Shown here one piece after another: positions 10,901 through 22,109 of a stretch of DNA of 62,709 bases; within the stretch, counting starts at the first letter, position 1; each line of letters begins with the position of its first letter. The DNA comes from Actinomadura sp. 6K520. Lineage in GTDB: Bacteria; Actinomycetota; Actinomycetes; Streptosporangiales; Streptosporangiaceae. The notes below the pieces were generated by a model, which ran no database searches, was not told the origin of the DNA, and worked only from the letters and a program-made list of their open reading frames with translations. The translations under genes were made by a program, and so were the position numbers. The DNA lies in the NCBI RefSeq assembly GCF_004349245.1, contig NZ_SMLC01000023.1, positions 1 through 62,709 of the forward strand, read 5' to 3'.

Positions 10901-13900
10901 GCCAGATGCAGCGCGACCAGCGACGAGGAGCACGCGGTGTCCACCGTGACCGCGGGTCCCTCCAGCCCGAACAGGTACGCCACCCGGCCGGACACCACGC
11001 TGCCCGACGTGCCCGTCACCGCGTAGCCCTCCGCGACCCGCGGCAGCCTGCCACCGCGGGCGTAGTCGTAGTACATGACACCGGCGAACACCCCGGCCGG
11101 GCTGCCCTTCAGCGACGCCGGATCGATGCCCGCCCGCTCCAGGGCCTCCCAGGAGGTCTCCAGCAGCAGCCGCTGCTGCGGGTCCATCGCGAGCGCCTCG
11201 CGCGGCGAGATGCCGAAGAACCCGGCGTCGAACTGCGCCGCGTCGTGCAGGAACCCGCCCTCGCGGGCGTACGAGGTGCCGGGGTGGTCCGGGTCGGGAT
11301 GGTAGAGCCCGTCCAGGTCCCAGCCGCGGTCGCCGGGGAAACCCGAGATGGCGTCGCGGCCGGCGGCCACCAGCTCCCACAGTTCCTCCGGGGAGGCGAC
11401 GCCGCCCGGATAGCGGCAGCCCATCCCGACGATCGCGATCGGCTCGTCCGGTGCTCCCGCGGCGGGCCCCGGCGTCACGTCCGCCCGCGCGGCGGCCGTG
11501 CCCAGCAGTTCCTCCCGGAGGCGCGCGGACAGGCGGCGGACGGTGGGGTGGTCGAACAGGAGGGTGGGCGGAAGCCGGAGACCGGTCGCCGTGTTGAGCC
11601 GGTTGCGCAGCTCCACCGCGGTCAGCGAGTCGAACCCGATGTCCTCGAACGCCCGGTCGTCCCCGATCGCGCCGGACGACGCGTGCCCCAGCACCTCGGC
11701 GACCTGTGCCCGCACCAGCCCGAGGAGTTCCCGGTGCTGTTCGGCCTCGCTGAGCGCGGCGAGCCGGCCGGCCACGCCGCCGGCCGGTTCGCCGTCCGCA
11801 ACCCGGCGGCTCCGGCCGCGGACCAGCCCGCGCAGCATCGGCGGCGGGCCGCCGCCGGCACCCGTCCGCGGGCCCGCCGGGTCGAGGCGGGCCGCCACCA
11901 CCTCGGCCCGCCCGGACGCGACGGCCGCGTCGAACAGCGCCAGGCCGTCCTCGGATGGCAGCGGCGCGATGCCGGTGCGGCGCAGGCGCGCCATGGCGCC
12001 GGCGGTCAGCGTCCCGCTAATCGCGCTCTCCGGTTCCCACAGGCCCCAGGCGATCGACAGGGCCGGCAGCCCCCGCGCCCGGCGGTGCCGCGCGAGCGCG
12101 TCCAGGGCCGCGTTGGCCGCCGCGTAGTTGCCCTGGCCGGCCGTTCCGAGCGTGCCCGCTATGGAGGAGTAGAGGACGAACATCGAAAGGTCGAGGCCGC
12201 GGGTCAGCTCGTGGAGGTGCAGCGCGGCGTCGACCTTCGGGCGCAGGGTCCGGTCCAGCCGCTCGGCGGTGAGCGCGGTCACGATCCCGTCGTCCACCGC
12301 TCCGGCCGCGTGCACGACTCCGATCAGCGGGTGGTCACCGGGGATGGCCTCCAGCGTCGCGGCGAGCCGGGCGCGGTCGGCCGCGTCGCAGGCGGCGAGG
12401 GTCACCCGCGCTCCGGCGGCGGCGAGTTCGGCCCGGAGTTCGGCCGCGCCGGGCGCGTCGGGGCCGCGGCGCCCGGCCAGGACGAGGTGCCGCACGCCGT
12501 GCTCGGCCACCAGGTGCCGGGCGAGCAGGCCGCCCAGCGTGCCCGTGCCCCCGGTGATCAGGACCGTTCCGGCGGGATCGAGCTCCGGTGGCTCCGGGGC
12601 CGGAGCGGGGGTCCGCGCCAGCCGGGGCACCAGGGCCCGGCCCTCCCGCAGCGCGAGCTGCGGCTCGCCCGCGGCCGCCGCGGCACGGCAGGCTTCCAGC
12701 AGCCTTGCGTTCCCCTCATCCGTGTCGAGGGAGTCGGCCAGGAGCAGGCGCTCGGGGTTCTCCGCCTGGGCCGAGCGGACGAGCCCCCAGGCCGCCGCCT
12801 GCGCCGGGTCGGCGGCCTCGCCGTCGTGGACGCCGACCGCCGCACGGGTCAGCACGACCAGCCGCGCGCTCCCGGGACGGTCCGCGGCGAGCCAGTCCGT
12901 CACCACTCGCAAGGCTCGTTCGGCGGTCTCGCGGACCGTGGCGGCCTCCGCCCGGGGCTCCTCCGCCCGGGGCCCTTCCGGCCGGAGGTCGGCGACGGCC
13001 AGTGTCGGCTCTGCCGCGCCCGGTGCCTCCGGCATCGGCCGCCATTCCACGTGGAACAGCGAATCGCGGACGACCCGCGCCGGGGCCGCGGTGGGTCGGG
13101 CAGGCGCGCGCAGGGCGAGCGCGTCCACCGTCGCCATGGGCGAGCCCGTCCCGTCGGTGACCGTCATCCCGCCGTCCGCCGACATGCGCGCCCGAAGCCG
13201 GGTGGCACCGGTGGCGTGCAGGGTCACGCCGTTCCAGGCGAAGGGCAGCCGCGGGGCGGTGCCGTCCGGCCCGCCCGGGCCGTCCAGCCCGACCCGCGCG
13301 TGCAGGACCGCGTCCAGCAGGACCGGATGGATTGCGAAGCGCGCGGCGTCGCCGCGCAGCTCGCCGGGCAGGGCGGCCTCGGCGAAGATCTCGTCCCCCG
13401 ATCGCCAGGCGGCCGTCAGCGCCCGGAACGACGCACCGTACTCGTAGCCGCCCCGTTCGAGCTCGTCGTAGAACCCGTCCAGCGGCACGGGCACCGCGCC
13501 CGCCGGGGGCCAGGCGGCCGGTTCGCCCCCGGGCGGGGGCGCGGATCCGGTCCGCACGGCACCGTCGGCGTTGCGGGTCCAGGGACGGTCGGAGCCGGCC
13601 CGCACGTCGGTCGTCCGGGAATCGAACGTCAGCGGCCGGCGGCCCGACGCGTCGGCGCCGCCCACCGTGACCTGGATCTGCATGCCCCCGTCCGGCGGCA
13701 GGACCAGCGGAGCCTGAAGGACCAGCTCCTCCACCTGGTCGCAGCCGGTCTCCTCGGCGGCGCGCAGCGCCATTTCCACCAGGGCGGTCGCGGGCACCAT
13801 CGGCACTCCCGCGACGACGTGGTCGGCCAGCCATGGGTGGGTGCGCAGCGAGAGGTGGCCGTGCAGCGTCACGGTGTCGCCGTCGGCTCGCCGGGTCGCG

Positions 13901-16900
13901 ACGCCCAGCAGCGGGTGATCGGCCGCGTCCAGTCCCAGGTCTGCCGCGGACGCGGCGGCGCGCGGCGCCGGCGCCCAGAACCGGCGGTGCTGGAACGGGT
14001 AGGTGGGCAGCTCGGCCCGGCGGGCTCCGGAGCCCGCGAAGACCCCCTCCCAGTCGAGCGGCACGCCGTGCGCGTGCAGCAGGGCGAGGGCCGCCGTGAA
14101 GGACTCCGCTTCGGGGCGGTCCCGGTGGAGCACCGGTACGGCGAGGGCGTCCGCGCCGGCGTCCCGGTCGGCGAGGATCTCCTCGGCCAGGGCGGCCAAG
14201 GTGCCGTCGGGGCCGAGCTCCACCAGCCTGGTGACGCCCTCCCCCGCCAGCCGGCCGACGCCGGCGGCGAAGAGCACCGGGCGCCGCACGTGCTCGACCC
14301 AATACCGCGGAGAGCACAGTTCCTCGGCCGTTCCCAGCGCGCCGGTCAGGTTGGACACGACGGGAATCCGCGGTGCCCGGTACGCCAGCCGCCCGGCGAC
14401 CTCGCCGAACTCGGCCAGCATCGGCTGCATGCGCGGGGAATGGAAGGCGTGCGAAACCGTGAGCCGCCTGGTCCTGCGGCCCCGGGCGCGGAAGGCGTCG
14501 GTGATCTCGGCCACGACGGGCTCGTCGCCGGAGACCACGACCGACGCCGGGCCGTTGACCGCCGCGATCGACGCGCGCCCGCCGCGTTCCTCCAGGAGCC
14601 GGCCCACCTCCTCCGCCGTGGCCTGGACCGCCGCCATGGCGCCCCCGGCGGGCAGCCGCCCCATCAGCGCGCCGCGCGCCGCCACCAGCGCGCACGCGTC
14701 CTCCAGCGAGAGGATCCCGGCCACGTGGGCGGCGGTCAGCTCGCCGATCGAATGACCGGCCACGAAGTCGGGGCGGAGGCCCCACGCCTCGGCCGTCCTG
14801 AACAGTGCCGTCTCAAGGGCGAACAGTCCGGGCTGGGCGTAGGCCGTCTGGTCGAGCCGCTCTGCCCCTGGCCGTCCCGGCTCGGCGAACACGACGTCGC
14901 GCAGCGGGCGCTCCAGCAGCGGGTCCAGGTGCGCGCAGATCTCGTCGAAGGCGGCCGTGAAAACGGGAAAGGTCTCGTAGAGTTCGCGGCCCATGCCGGG
15001 CCGTTGCGACCCCTGGCCGGAGAACAGCACGGCGACGCGGCCGTGACGGGCCTCCGCCCGGATGACGCCGGAGCCGGCGTCGCCCTCGGCGAGAGCCGCC
15101 AGGCCGTCCATCATCCCGGCGCGGTCCCCGGCCAGGACGACCCCGCGCCGCTCCAGGCCCGCCCTGGTGGTGGCCAGCGAATACGCGACGTCCGCGGGGC
15201 TCAGATCCGGTGAGGCGGCCACGTGCTCGCGCAGCCTGCGGGCCTGCGCCCGCAACGCCGGTTCGCTCTTCGCCGACACGGCCAGCGGAACCACGCGGCC
15301 CGGCCGCTCCCCGGCGGGGGCGTCCGGCCCGTCCGCCGCCCCGGCGGGGGGCTCCTGCAGGATCACGTGGGCGTTGGTGCCGCTGATGCCGAACGAGGAC
15401 ACCGCCGCGCGGCGCGGACGGTCGGCGGCGGGCCAGCCGACCGACTCGGTCAGCAGCGCCATCCTGCCCGCCGACCAGTCGACGTGGGGCGTGGGCGCGT
15501 CGACGTGGAGCGTGCGCGGCAGCGTCCCGTGGCGCATCGCCTGGACCATCTTGATCACGCCCGCCAGCCCGGCCGCGGCCTGGGTGTGGCCGATGTTCGA
15601 TTTGATCGATCCCAGCCAGAGCGGCCGGTCGCGGTCCCGCCCGTAGGCCGCGAGGAGCGCCCGGGCCTCGATCGGGTCGCCCAGGGCGGTACCGGTCCCG
15701 TGCGCCTCCACCGCGTCCACCTGGTCCGGTGCCAGCCCGGCCGCGGCGAGCGCCTGGGCGATCACCCTGCGCTGGGCCGGGCCGCTCGGCGCGGTCAGCC
15801 CGTTGCTCGCCCCGTCCTGGTTGGTCGCCGACCCGGCGACCGTCGCCAGCACGCGATGGCCCGCGCGCCTCGCCACCGACAGCGGCTCGACGAGGACCAC
15901 GGCGGCGCCCTCCGCCCAGCTCGTCCCGTCGGCCGAGGCGGCGAAGGACTTGCACCGGCCGTCGGGCGCCAGGCCCCGCTGCCGGCCGAACTCGACGAAC
16001 ATCCCCGGGGTGGACATCACCGTGACGCCCGCGGCCAGCGCCCGCTCGCACTCCCCGCGCAGCACCGCCTGGCATGCCTGGTGCAGCGCGACCAGCGACG
16101 ACGAGCACGCCGTGTCCACGGTGACGGCCGGCCCCTCCAGGCCGAACACGTAGGCGATCCGGCCGGACATGACGCTGGCGGCGGTCCCCGTCAGCAGGTA
16201 GCCCTCGGCGTCGTCACCGGCCTCGTGCAGCCGCGGGCCGTACTCCTGGTGGGTGCCGCCGACGAACACGCCGGTGCGGCTGCCCTTGAGGGACATCGGG
16301 TCGATCCCCGCTCGTTCGAGGGCCTCCCACGAGGTCTCCAGCAGCAGGCGCTGCTGGGGGTCCATCGCCGCCGCCTCGCGGGGCGAGATCCCGAACGGGT
16401 CGGGGTCGAAGCCGCCCGCGTCCCGGACGAACCCGCCCGCGGTGGCGTAGGTGGTGCCGGACCGGCCCGGGTCAGGGTCGTGCAGGGCCGCCAGGTCCCA
16501 GCCGCGGTCGTCCGGGAAGCCGGAGATCGCGTCACGGCCCGCCGCGACGAGCTCCCACAGGTCCTCGGGGGAACGCACGCCTCCGGGGAACCGGCAGGCC
16601 ATCGCGACGATCGCGACGGGCTCGTCCGCCGCGGCCACCGCCCCGGGGGTTGCGCCCGGATCCGGGTCAGGCGTTCCCGCCGCCCGTTCGGCGAGGTGCC
16701 GCGCGAGCCCCTCGGGCGAGGGATGGTCGAACAGCACCGTCGACGGCAGGGGCAGCCCCGTCGCCTGCGCCAGCCGGGTGCGCAGCTCGACCGCCGTCAG
16801 CGAGTCGAAGCCGAGGTCTCGGAACGTCCACTGCGGCTCCACCGCCTCCGGCCGGTCGTACCCCAGCACGGTCGCCGCTTCGGCGCGGACCACGTCGAGC

Positions 16901-19740
16901 ATCGCGAGCCCGCTGACCGGGCGGTCGTCGTGGTCGTCGTCGTGGTCGTCGTGGTCCTCCCCGTGGTCCGTGCGCGCCTCGGCGCGCACCGGCTCCGCCG
17001 CCATGGACGGCTCGTCCGGCTCCCCCTCGGCCGGCTCCCCCGCGGCGGGCGGCCGCAGCCAGTGCCGCTCGCGCTGGAACGGGTAGGTGGGCAGCGGGAT
17101 GCGGCGCCCGCCCGTCCCGGCGAGCACCGCCTCCCAGTCCACGTCCGCGCCCCGCACCGACAGCTCTGCCACCGCACCGAGCAGCGTGCGCGGCTCGGGG
17201 CGATCGTCGCGCAAGGTGGGCACGAACCCGGCCGTGACAGGGTCGACGCAGTCGCGGCCGATCGCCGACAGCTCGCCGCCCGGACCGAGTTCCACGTACG
17301 TGGAGACACCCGCGGCTTCGAGGGCGCGCATCCCGTCCATGAACCGCACGGTGCCGCGTACTTGCCGGGCCCAGTGCCCCGGTGCGCAGATCTCATCGTC
17401 CGGAGCGACCCGGCCGGTCACGTTCGACACGACCGGGATCCGCGGCGGGCGGAAGGCCAGCCGCCGCGCGATGCCCTCGAACTCCTCCAGCATGCCCTCG
17501 GTGTGCGAGGAGTGCGACGCGTGGCTGATCCGGAGCCGCTTGGTCTTGCGGCCCCGCTCCTTCCAGTACGCCGCGACCTCCAGCACGGCCTCCTCGTCAC
17601 CGGACAGGACGGTCGCCAGCGGCGCGTTGACGACGGCGACCGACGCACGGGACCCGTGCTCGGCGACCAGGGGCGAGAGTTCGTCCTCGGACGCCTGGAC
17701 CGCCACCATCGCCCCGCCCCCGGGGAGCGCCTGCATCAGGCGGCCCCGCGCGGCGGCCAGCTCGCAGGCGTCCTCCAGCGAGAGGACGCCCGCGCAGTGG
17801 GCGGCGACCACCTCTCCGCTGGAGTGCCCCATCAGGTAGTCCGGCCGGACCCCCCACGACTCCAGGAGCCGGAACAGCGCCACCTCCAGCGCGAACAGCC
17901 CGACCTGGGTGTACAGGGTCTCGTCGAGCAGCGCCGCCTCGCCCGATCCCGGGGCGGCGAAAACCACGTCCCGCACCCGGCGGTCCAGATGCCGGTCCAG
18001 GCATGCGCACGCTTCGTCGAACGACCGGGCGAAGAACGGGTGGGCGGCATAGAGGTCCCGTCCCATGCCGAGGCGCTGCGTCCCGCCGCCGGCGAACAGG
18101 AAGGCGACCTGCCCTCCGGTGGCCCGGCCGCGGACCAGGGCCGGTGCCGGGCCGCCGCGCGCGACGGCGTCGAGCCCTCTGGCCAGGCCCGCGGCGTCGT
18201 CGGCGAGGACCGCCGCGCGGTACTCGAACGCCGAGCGGGTCGTGGCGAGCGAGTAGGCGAGGTCGGCCGGTCGCGGATCGGCGGTGTCCAGATGCTCCCG
18301 CAGCAGCCGGGCCTGCGCGCGCAGCGCACGCTCGCTCCGCGCCGACACCAGGAAGGGACGGACCCCGGCGGAGTGGCCGGCCTCGGGTGTGGATTCCGTG
18401 ATGTCCGGTTCGGCCAGCACGACGTGGCAGTTGGTGCCGCCCATCCCGAAGGAGCTCACGCCCGCCACAAGAGGCCGGGACGGCTGAGGCCAGGGGCCCG
18501 CCGCGTCCTGCACCCGCAGGTTGAGGGTGTCCAGGGGGATGCTCGGGTGGGGGCGTTCGAAGTTGAGGCTGGGCACGAGCTCGCGGTGCCGGATGCACAG
18601 GACGGTCTTGACGAGCCCCGCGATCCCGGCCGCGCCCTCCAGGTGCCCGATGTTGGTCTTGACCGAGCCGACCGCCAGCGGGCGGCTCGCCCCCTGCGAT
18701 GCGGCCGGGACGCCGAGCGCCGCGCCGAGGGCCGCCGCCTCGACGGGGTCCCCCGCCCGTGTTCCGGTGCCGTGCAGTTCCACGTACTGGACGTCCGCCG
18801 GGCCGACCGCAGCGCGGCGGCAGGCAAGGCGGACGGCCTCCTCCTGCCCGGCCTGCGCCGGGACCGTCAGCCCTTCCCCCGCGCCGTCGTTGTTGACCGC
18901 GCTGCCACGGATGACGCAGTAGATCCGGTCGCCGTCGGCCAGCGCGCGCTCCAGCGGCTTGATGACGACGACCGCGCCGCCCTCACCGCGCACGTACCCG
19001 TTCGCCCGGGCGTCGAAGGTGTGGCAGCGGCCGTCCGGGGACAGGCCGCCGAACCGGTCGGCCGCGATGAACCCGTCCGGGGTGATGGCGATGTTGACTC
19101 CGCCGGCCAGCGCCAGGTCCGACTCGCCCCTGCGCACGCTCGCGGCGGCCATGTGCACCGCCACCAGGGACGACGACTGCCCGGTGTCGACCGTAACGCT
19201 GGGGCCGCCGAGTCCGAGCGTGTAGGAGACGCGGTTGGCGATGATGCCGCGGTTCAGCCCGGTCGCGGTGTGCTGCGTGATCGTGCCGGTCCCGTAGCGC
19301 GTCCCGAGACTCGCGTAGTCGTCCCCGATGGCGCCGACAAAGACGCCCGTACTGCCGCCGTGCAGGCGTCGCGGGACGAATCCCGCGTCCTCCAGCGCCT
19401 CCCACGCGAGCTCCAGCATCAGGCGCTGCCGGGGATCGATGACGGCCGCCTCGCGCGGGGAGATGCCGAAGAACGCGGCGTCGAACCCGTCGACCTGGTC
19501 GAGGAACCCGCCGCGCCGCGCTCCCGGCGCGACGTCCAGCCGGCTCAGATCGCACAGCGTGCCGGCGGCCCGCCGCCGTCCGGGCGCCTCCCCGACCGCC
19601 TCGGTCCCGCTCCGCAGGAGGCGCCAGAATTCTTCGGGACCCGCGGCGCCCGGCATGCGGCACGACAGTCCCACGATGGCGACCGGGCCGCCGTGGTCGG
19701 ACCGCATCGTGGCTTCGGCTGTTTCTCCGGTTACGGTCAC
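4945..19740 (-). CDS. Type I PKS: KSQ loading module plus two extension modules
   Basis: A 4931-aa protein from GTG 19740 (GGAG just upstream; ATG at 19707 is the alternative). Loading module: KSQ with Gln at about residue 188 (DTGQSSS), AT with GHSSGE (Ser 640) and an SHASH specificity motif, ACP Ser 980. Module 1: KS Cys 1212, AT GHSIGE (Ser 1664) with HAFH, typical for malonyl-CoA, DH His 1974 in HxxxGxxxxP, KR with GGTGTLG, VDD (B-type pattern) and Tyr 2539, ACP Ser 2705. Module 2: KS Cys 2937, malonyl-type AT (Ser 3394, HAFH), DH His 3698, ER from about 4165 with a LGMYP motif, KR Tyr 4634, ACP Ser 4804. The C-terminal docking helices end in [11 protein letters not shown]. By colinearity it should make a decarboxylated starter, then an enoyl unit, then a fully saturated unit. 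All catalytic residues I checked are present. A His/Asp-rich linker precedes the loading ACP. Confidence 0.96.
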   Translation of the reverse strand: MTVTGETAEATMRSDHGGPVAIVGLSCRMPGAAGPEEFWRLLRSGTEAVGEAPGRRRAAGTLCDLSRLDVAPGARRGGFLDQVDGFDAAFFGISPREAAVIDPRQRLMLELAWEALEDAGFVPRRLHGGSTGVFVGAIGDDYASLGTRYGTGTITQHTATGLNRGIIANRVSYTLGLGGPSVTVDTGQSSSLVAVHMAAASVRRGESDLALAGGVNIAITPDGFIAADRFGGLSPDGRCHTFDARANGYVRGEGGAVVVIKPLERALADGDRIYCVIRGSAVNNDGAGEGLTVPAQAGQEEAVRLACRRAAVGPADVQYVELHGTGTRAGDPVEAAALGAALGVPAASQGASRPLAVGSVKTNIGHLEGAAGIAGLVKTVLCIRHRELVPSLNFERPHPSIPLDTLNLRVQDAAGPWPQPSRPLVAGVSSFGMGGTNCHVVLAEPDITESTPEAGHSAGVRPFLVSARSERALRAQARLLREHLDTADPRPADLAYSLATTRSAFEYRAAVLADDAAGLARGLDAVARGGPAPALVRGRATGGQVAFLFAGGGTQRLGMGRDLYAAHPFFARSFDEACACLDRHLDRRVRDVVFAAPGSGEAALLDETLYTQVGLFALEVALFRLLESWGVRPDYLMGHSSGEVVAAHCAGVLSLEDACELAAARGRLMQALPGGGAMVAVQASEDELSPLVAEHGSRASVAVVNAPLATVLSGDEEAVLEVAAYWKERGRKTKRLRISHASHSSHTEGMLEEFEGIARRLAFRPPRIPVVSNVTGRVAPDDEICAPGHWARQVRGTVRFMDGMRALEAAGVSTYVELGPGGELSAIGRDCVDPVTAGFVPTLRDDRPEPRTLLGAVAELSVRGADVDWEAVLAGTGGRRIPLPTYPFQRERHWLRPPAAGEPAEGEPDEPSMAAEPVRAEARTDHGEDHDDHDDDHDDRPVSGLAMLDVVRAEAATVLGYDRPEAVEPQWTFRDLGFDSLTAVELRTRLAQATGLPLPSTVLFDHPSPEGLARHLAERAAGTPDPDPGATPGAVAAADEPVAIVAMACRFPGGVRSPEDLWELVAAGRDAISGFPDDRGWDLAALHDPDPGRSGTTYATAGGFVRDAGGFDPDPFGISPREAAAMDPQQRLLLETSWEALERAGIDPMSLKGSRTGVFVGGTHQEYGPRLHEAGDDAEGYLLTGTAASVMSGRIAYVFGLEGPAVTVDTACSSSLVALHQACQAVLRGECERALAAGVTVMSTPGMFVEFGRQRGLAPDGRCKSFAASADGTSWAEGAAVVLVEPLSVARRAGHRVLATVAGSATNQDGASNGLTAPSGPAQRRVIAQALAAAGLAPDQVDAVEAHGTGTALGDPIEARALLAAYGRDRDRPLWLGSIKSNIGHTQAAAGLAGVIKMVQAMRHGTLPRTLHVDAPTPHVDWSAGRMALLTESVGWPAADRPRRAAVSSFGISGTNAHVILQEPPAGAADGPDAPAGERPGRVVPLAVSAKSEPALRAQARRLREHVAASPDLSPADVAYSLATTRAGLERRGVVLAGDRAGMMDGLAALAEGDAGSGVIRAEARHGRVAVLFSGQGSQRPGMGRELYETFPVFTAAFDEICAHLDPLLERPLRDVVFAEPGRPGAERLDQTAYAQPGLFALETALFRTAEAWGLRPDFVAGHSIGELTAAHVAGILSLEDACALVAARGALMGRLPAGGAMAAVQATAEEVGRLLEERGGRASIAAVNGPASVVVSGDEPVVAEITDAFRARGRRTRRLTVSHAFHSPRMQPMLAEFGEVAGRLAYRAPRIPVVSNLTGALGTAEELCSPRYWVEHVRRPVLFAAGVGRLAGEGVTRLVELGPDGTLAALAEEILADRDAGADALAVPVLHRDRPEAESFTAALALLHAHGVPLDWEGVFAGSGARRAELPTYPFQHRRFWAPAPRAAASAADLGLDAADHPLLGVATRRADGDTVTLHGHLSLRTHPWLADHVVAGVPMVPATALVEMALRAAEETGCDQVEELVLQAPLVLPPDGGMQIQVTVGGADASGRRPLTFDSRTTDVRAGSDRPWTRNADGAVRTGSAPPPGGEPAAWPPAGAVPVPLDGFYDELERGGYEYGASFRALTAAWRSGDEIFAEAALPGELRGDAARFAIHPVLLDAVLHARVGLDGPGGPDGTAPRLPFAWNGVTLHATGATRLRARMSADGGMTVTDGTGSPMATVDALALRAPARPTAAPARVVRDSLFHVEWRPMPEAPGAAEPTLAVADLRPEGPRAEEPRAEAATVRETAERALRVVTDWLAADRPGSARLVVLTRAAVGVHDGEAADPAQAAAWGLVRSAQAENPERLLLADSLDTDEGNARLLEACRAAAAAGEPQLALREGRALVPRLARTPAPAPEPPELDPAGTVLITGGTGTLGGLLARHLVAEHGVRHLVLAGRRGPDAPGAAELRAELAAAGARVTLAACDAADRARLAATLEAIPGDHPLIGVVHAAGAVDDGIVTALTAERLDRTLRPKVDAALHLHELTRGLDLSMFVLYSSIAGTLGTAGQGNYAAANAALDALARHRRARGLPALSIAWGLWEPESAISGTLTAGAMARLRRTGIAPLPSEDGLALFDAAVASGRAEVVAARLDPAGPRTGAGGGPPPMLRGLVRGRSRRVADGEPAGGVAGRLAALSEAEQHRELLGLVRAQVAEVLGHASSGAIGDDRAFEDIGFDSLTAVELRNRLNTATGLRLPPTLLFDHPTVRRLSARLREELLGTAAARADVTPGPAAGAPDEPIAIVGMGCRYPGGVASPEELWELVAAGRDAISGFPGDRGWDLDGLYHPDPDHPGTSYAREGGFLHDAAQFDAGFFGISPREALAMDPQQRLLLETSWEALERAGIDPASLKGSPAGVFAGVMYYDYARGGRLPRVAEGYAVTGTSGSVVSGRVAYLFGLEGPAVTVDTACSSSLVALHLAAQALRRGECSLALAGGVTVMATPDTFVEFSRQRGLAPDGRCKSFAASADGVAWSEGAGVLVLERLSQARRNGHPVLAVVRGSATNQDGASNGLTAPNGPSQQRVIRAALSAAHLRPDQVDAVDGHGTGTTLGDPIEAQALLAAYGGDRSPDRPLWLGSVKSNIGHAQAAAGVAGIIKMVMAMRHGELPPSLHGAEPTPHVDWSAGAVSLLAEPVPWPRGDRPRRAGVSSFGISGTNAHVILEEADGEEADGAAAAPAEPSDAGAAVVPWPLSGRTEHALRAQAARLRGFLTARPDLRPVDVGFSLATTRTALEHRAVVLVREREEALQDLAELSQGGRAPEVVHGEARADGRVAFLFPGQGAQRAGMGRGLYEAYPVFAEAFDQICERLDPLLRCSLREVVFGGAAPGGSSLDDTVYAQAGLFAVETSLFRLLAAWGVRPDFLLGHSIGEVAAAHVAGVLSLDDACSLVAARGQLMQRLPGGGAMAAVQASEDEVLPLLAGREDAVAIAALNGPSGTVLSGDAEAVEELAAHWRDRGRKTRRLRVSHAFHSPRMEPMLAGFRAVAEGLSFRPPEIPIISNLTGGPVPAERLCSAGYWVEHIRGAVRFADGVRWLEAQDVAACIELGPGVLTAMARECMEAAPATAVALRENRPEPEAVLGAVAQAHTAGVPVDWAALFAPARPRRVDLPTYAFQRRRFWLSADTGREDAAGLGLAAAEHPLLGASVGLADGDGMLFTGRLSPRTHPWLGDHRVLGTAVVPATAFLEMAVRAGDELGCGRVAELTLEAPLDVPDQDAVALQVRVVADEEPERWALSVHSRPEKAPAGTPWTRHATGALGPAAAAPPASGEAVWPPEGAEPVDVADLYARAAAGGLDYGPAFRRLRAVWRRGDEVFAEADLDPGADRAPDGDADGAADGFVAHPALLDAALQAGLPLIAGEGDAGGRLPFVCAGMDVYASGASELRIRVVPEGGEGISVTAWDPDGSPVAAIDSVVLRPVPARRARGGGEWLFQVDWTPLPGDVHGAPDPHDWAVLGADGLGLGRALESGGVRVRRHPDLAGLAASVEAGAPVPDVVALPCAGPADAGDGAAAERMTVAVLGTVQRWLADPRFDSSRLAVFTRGAVAAGDGAEVADLACAPLWGLMRSAQAEHPGRFLIVDLDGDPASPQVAADRLPAAADADEPQLAIRHGEALVPRLTGTGTGPALAPPAEAGAWRMAAPGSATLEDLELVPHPEAEAPLAAGEVRVAVRAAGLNFRDVLIALGMYPDAAAPLGSEGAGVVTEVGAGVTDLAAGDRVAGLFPHAFGPVAAVDRRMLARIPAGWSYAQAAAVPVAYLTACYGLVDLAGLRPGEAVLVHAATGGVGMAAVQLARHLGAEVFATASEGKWPALRALGLDDAHIASSRDLDFEHRFLAATGGRGMDVVLDALNGEFVDASLRLLPRGGRFVEMGKTDIRDADEVAAAHPGVAYRAYDVLEAGPERLGRMLAEILALFERGALRHPPLRAWDLRQARQAFRFMSQARHVGKIVLTVPVAPDPAGTVLITGGTGALGRRVARHLVERHGMRHLLLTGRQGSRAAGAAELAAELTGLGARVTVAACDAADRADLARLLAAVPAEHPLTAVVHAAGVVDDAVVGSMTPDQVARVLRPKVAAAANLDVLTRELDLAEFVLFSSSAGVLGTPGQANYAAANAFEDALAARRQARGLPAVSLAWGLWAETSRMTAHLDGADLARLGRSGVVPLPSEQGLALFDTARGDGRALLVPARLDVAALRARTGAGNPPAVLRVLAGGTGRRAAGRGGRAAGPSLAERLARLPAGRRHEALVDVVRANAATVLGHRSADAVTTTATFKELGFDSLTAVEFRNRLSTAAGTRLPATLVFDHPTLDALARHLGVFLAGGESAEPEPGAPAVLSELDRLETALGAAPGGWSGHREVTARLEALLGRWRDRHAGAPAADPGTDRLDEAATPDEVIDFIDRELGIS

Positions 19741-20030
19741 GACACTCCAATTCAACCGCCGCGCGCACTGCCCGCAGCCGCGGTGATCGCGGCAGGACAA
19801 TGGCCGGACAGCAGGGCCTTCGGGCAATGTAACCGGCGTTCCACGCCGTCCTGCAATGCGCGGGCACCCCAGAAATAGATCGCGTCGCGAACGCGCCGTG
19901 CAGCTCCGGAGAGATATGGTCACCCCCTATCGGAAAAAGCCATCCCCTAACGGGCGCCATGGCAACCCCAGATTGCCGGACGAGCGGAACAAGGGTTCCG
20001 CGTAAAACGCTTGCCGGGTACCGTCGTCAA
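19741..20030. promoter_or_regulatory. Divergent intergenic region between PKS operon and metallophosphoesterase
   Basis: 290 nt between divergent genes, with no coding signature I trust. It must hold the promoter of the type I PKS operon on the minus strand. It is less GC-rich than the flanking genes around 19860-20000. I could not assign convincing -35/-10 boxes or SARP heptamer repeats by eye. Confidence 0.45.
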
Positions 20031-20889
20031 ATGCCCAGATCTCTGACTTCACCTCCGAAACTCCTGGCCATCAGCGATCTGCACGTCATGTTCCCGGAGA
20101 ACCGGACGCTGGTCGATTCACTACGTCCCGGAAACGATGGCGACTGGCTGCTGGTCGCCGGTGACGTCGGGGAGATGATGGGCGACATCGAATGGGCGTT
20201 GCGCACGCTGAGCCGACGTTTCGCGAAGGTCGTGTGGGTGCCCGGCAACCACGAACTGTGGACGCCGCGGGAGGATCCGGTGGCGCTGCGCGGAGAGGCC
20301 CGCTACGCCCATCTGGTGAACCTGTGCCGCGACATCGGAGTGATCACCCCGGAGGACCCCTACCCGGTCTGGGAGGGCGCGGGCGGCCCGGTCGCGGTGG
20401 CGCCGCTGTTCGTCCTGTACGACTACTCCTTCCGGCCGCCCGGCACGACCAAGGAGGCCGCGCTGGCGCAGGCCCGCGACGCGGGGGTGGTGTGCACCGA
20501 CGAGATCCTCCTCCACCCCGACCCGCACCCCGGTCCGGACAGCTGGTGCCGCGCCAGGGTGGAGTCGACGGAGCGACGCCTGGCGGAGCTCGACCCGGCC
20601 CTGCCGACCGTGCTGCTGAACCACTATCCGCTGGTGCGCTCTCCCACGGACGTGCTGTGGTACCCGGAGTTCGCGCTCTGGTGCGGCACCGAGCGCACGG
20701 CCGCCTGGCACCCACGGGTTCAACGCCGCGGCCGTGGTCTACGGGCACCTGCACATACCCCGCACGATCTGGTGCGACGGGGTGCCCTTCCAGGAGGTCT
20801 CCGTGGGCTACCCGCGTGAATGGCGGCGCCGTCCCCGGCCCGCGCCCGGCCTGAGCGAGGTACAGATCGCGCTGCGGAGCCGGGTGTGA
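20031..20889 (+). pseudogene. Calcineurin-like metallophosphoesterase with a +1 frameshift
   Basis: The reading frame from ATG 20031 carries four metallophosphoesterase motifs: AISDLHV, AGDVGE, PGNHE and NHYPL. It then loses the fold at about 20716-20718, where a GGG run follows W-H-P-R. In the next frame the missing end appears at once (FNAAAVVYGHLHIPR, including the GHxH metal motif) and runs to TGA 20887-20889. Dropping one G from the run restores a protein of about 285 aa. The restored stop overlaps the GTG of the phosphopantetheinyl transferase as GTGA, the same coupling style as other pairs here. As read, the uncorrected frame ends at 20819 without the GHxH motif. Similar genes often sit beside PPTase genes in actinomycetes. 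It is either a sequencing error or a recent real mutation. Confidence 0.8.
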
Positions 20890-21557
20890 TCGAGAGCCTG
20901 CTGCCCGCGTCCGTGCGTTCCGCGGAGATCTTCGGCGATGTCCGCCCCGCCCACGTGTTCCCCGAGGAGGCCGCGCTGGTGGCGAAGGCCGTGCCCAAGC
21001 GGCGCCGGGAGTTCGCGACCGTACGCGCCTGCGCACGCGAGGCACTGGGGCGGCTGGGGGTGCCGGCCGCCCCGATCCTGCCCGGGATCCGTGGCGCGCC
21101 GGGCTGGCCGGCCGGGGTCGTGGGCAGCATGACCCACTGCGACGGCTACCGGGCCGCGGCCGTGGCCAGCGACCGCGACTGCGCGGCGATCGGCGTGGAC
21201 GCCGAGCCGCACGGCCCGCTGCCCGAGGGAGTGCTGGAGGCGGTGTCCATCCCGCCGGAGCGGCCCCGGATCGACCGGCTGACCGCCGAGTTCCCCGCGG
21301 TGCGCTGGGACCGCCTGCTGTTCAGCGCGAAGGAGTCGGTCTACAAGGCGTGGTTCCCGATGACCCGCCGCCCGCTCGGTTTCGAGGACGCCGACATCGA
21401 CTTCGACCCGCTCCGCGGACGCTTCACCGCGCGGCTGCTCGTCCCCGGGCACGCCCTGGCCGACGGGCGCCGCGTCGAGGGCTTCGCGGGACGCTGGCTC
21501 GCCGGCACCGACATCGTCATCACCGCGATCGCGCTCCGCGCCCCCGATGCGTCCTAG
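20886..21557 (+). CDS. 4'-phosphopantetheinyl transferase (Sfp/EntD type)
   Basis: 223 aa from GTG 20886. The conserved motifs are in order: GSMTHCDGY, the magnesium site GVDAEPHGPL and the FSAKESVYKAWFP signature. The enzyme moves phosphopantetheine from CoA to a Ser on carrier proteins, so it can activate the PKS ACPs at both ends of the window. Its start overlaps the frame-corrected stop of the metallophosphoesterase by GTGA. If the frameshift upstream is real, the coupling would be weakened because ribosomes would stop at 20819 instead. Confidence 0.93.
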   Translation: MIESLLPASVRSAEIFGDVRPAHVFPEEAALVAKAVPKRRREFATVRACAREALGRLGVPAAPILPGIRGAPGWPAGVVGSMTHCDGYRAAAVASDRDCAAIGVDAEPHGPLPEGVLEAVSIPPERPRIDRLTAEFPAVRWDRLLFSAKESVYKAWFPMTRRPLGFEDADIDFDPLRGRFTARLLVPGHALADGRRVEGFAGRWLAGTDIVITAIALRAPDAS

Positions 21558-21686
21558 GGGCCGCGAGGTGCGGCCACCCCGAACACCCGGGCATCCCGCG
21601 CACCTGCGAATAGGGGGGGTCACGGGGTATCGCCGCGGCGGTGTGACGCAAATCATCGAGGAAACGACACGCGAGGAGGACGCCCG

Positions 21687-21926
21687 GTGAAAGGCCTCGA
21701 TGACAACGCCGCTCGGAGCAATCCCATCGATGTCGTGCTCGTCGGCGGACCCGACGACCTCCCGGCGGCGGCCAGGCGGATGCGCGCCCCGGCCGCCGGT
21801 GAAACGATCAAAATCCCGCACCGGGGCGGATACGAGCACTTCGAGCGCGACCGCCGCATCGGCAGGCCCGATGAGCAGGAAACGCCGGTCTTCCGCTGGA
21901 CCATGCGCACGAAAATCGCCGAATAG
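21687..21926 (+). CDS. DUF5988 family small protein
   Basis: 79 aa from GTG 21687, with a strong GAGGAGGA ribosome binding site 6 nt upstream. The central DVVLVGGPDDLP, IKIPHRGGYEHFER and C-terminal FRWTMRTKIAE stretches match the DUF5988 pattern that I know from actinomycete genomes. The function is unknown. These proteins are frequent near secondary-metabolite regulators, which fits its place between the PPTase and the LAL/SARP regulators. No signal peptide or membrane segment is seen. Confidence 0.82.
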   Translation: MKGLDDNAARSNPIDVVLVGGPDDLPAAARRMRAPAAGETIKIPHRGGYEHFERDRRIGRPDEQETPVFRWTMRTKIAE

Positions 21927-22016
21927 GGAGGAGGCGGCCGAACGAACAGGGGATGATACGGAGACCATCGTCCACCCGCACTGAAAGACGATCAGCCCGA
22001 ACGACGCGCACGCCAC

Positions 22017-22093
22017 GCCCCGGTAGCCCAATCAGGCAGTCAGGCAGCGGACTTAAAATCCGTCCAGTGTGGGTTCGACTCCCACCCGGGGTA
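22017..22093 (+). tRNA. tRNA with anticodon UAA and a short (class I) variable loop
   Basis: The cloverleaf can be drawn fully. The acceptor stem GCCCCGG/CCGGGGT closes with a G-U pair at the end. The D arm is GCC/GGC, the anticodon stem is GCGGA/TCCGT around loop CTTAAAA (anticodon TAA at 22054-22056), the variable loop is CCAGT, and the T arm is GTGGG-TTCGACT-CCCAC. The discriminator base is A and CCA is not encoded. A UAA anticodon predicts leucine (UUA codons), but bacterial tRNA-Leu normally has a long variable arm and this one has only 5 nt. A leucine identity is therefore uncertain, and it is not the usual bldA-type tRNA. The 3' end lies 17 nt from the stop of the convergent LAL gene. 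Confidence 0.8.
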
Positions 22094-22109
22094 CTGAAGG
22101 ACCGATCGG

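Noticed and set aside
5047..19878. Very long open frames (over 3000 and 1500 codons) on the plus strand across the large PKS gene
   Set aside because: They are antisense to clear KS/AT/DH/ER/KR/ACP domains. High GC at third codon positions leaves few stops on the opposite strand; the translations show no family pattern.
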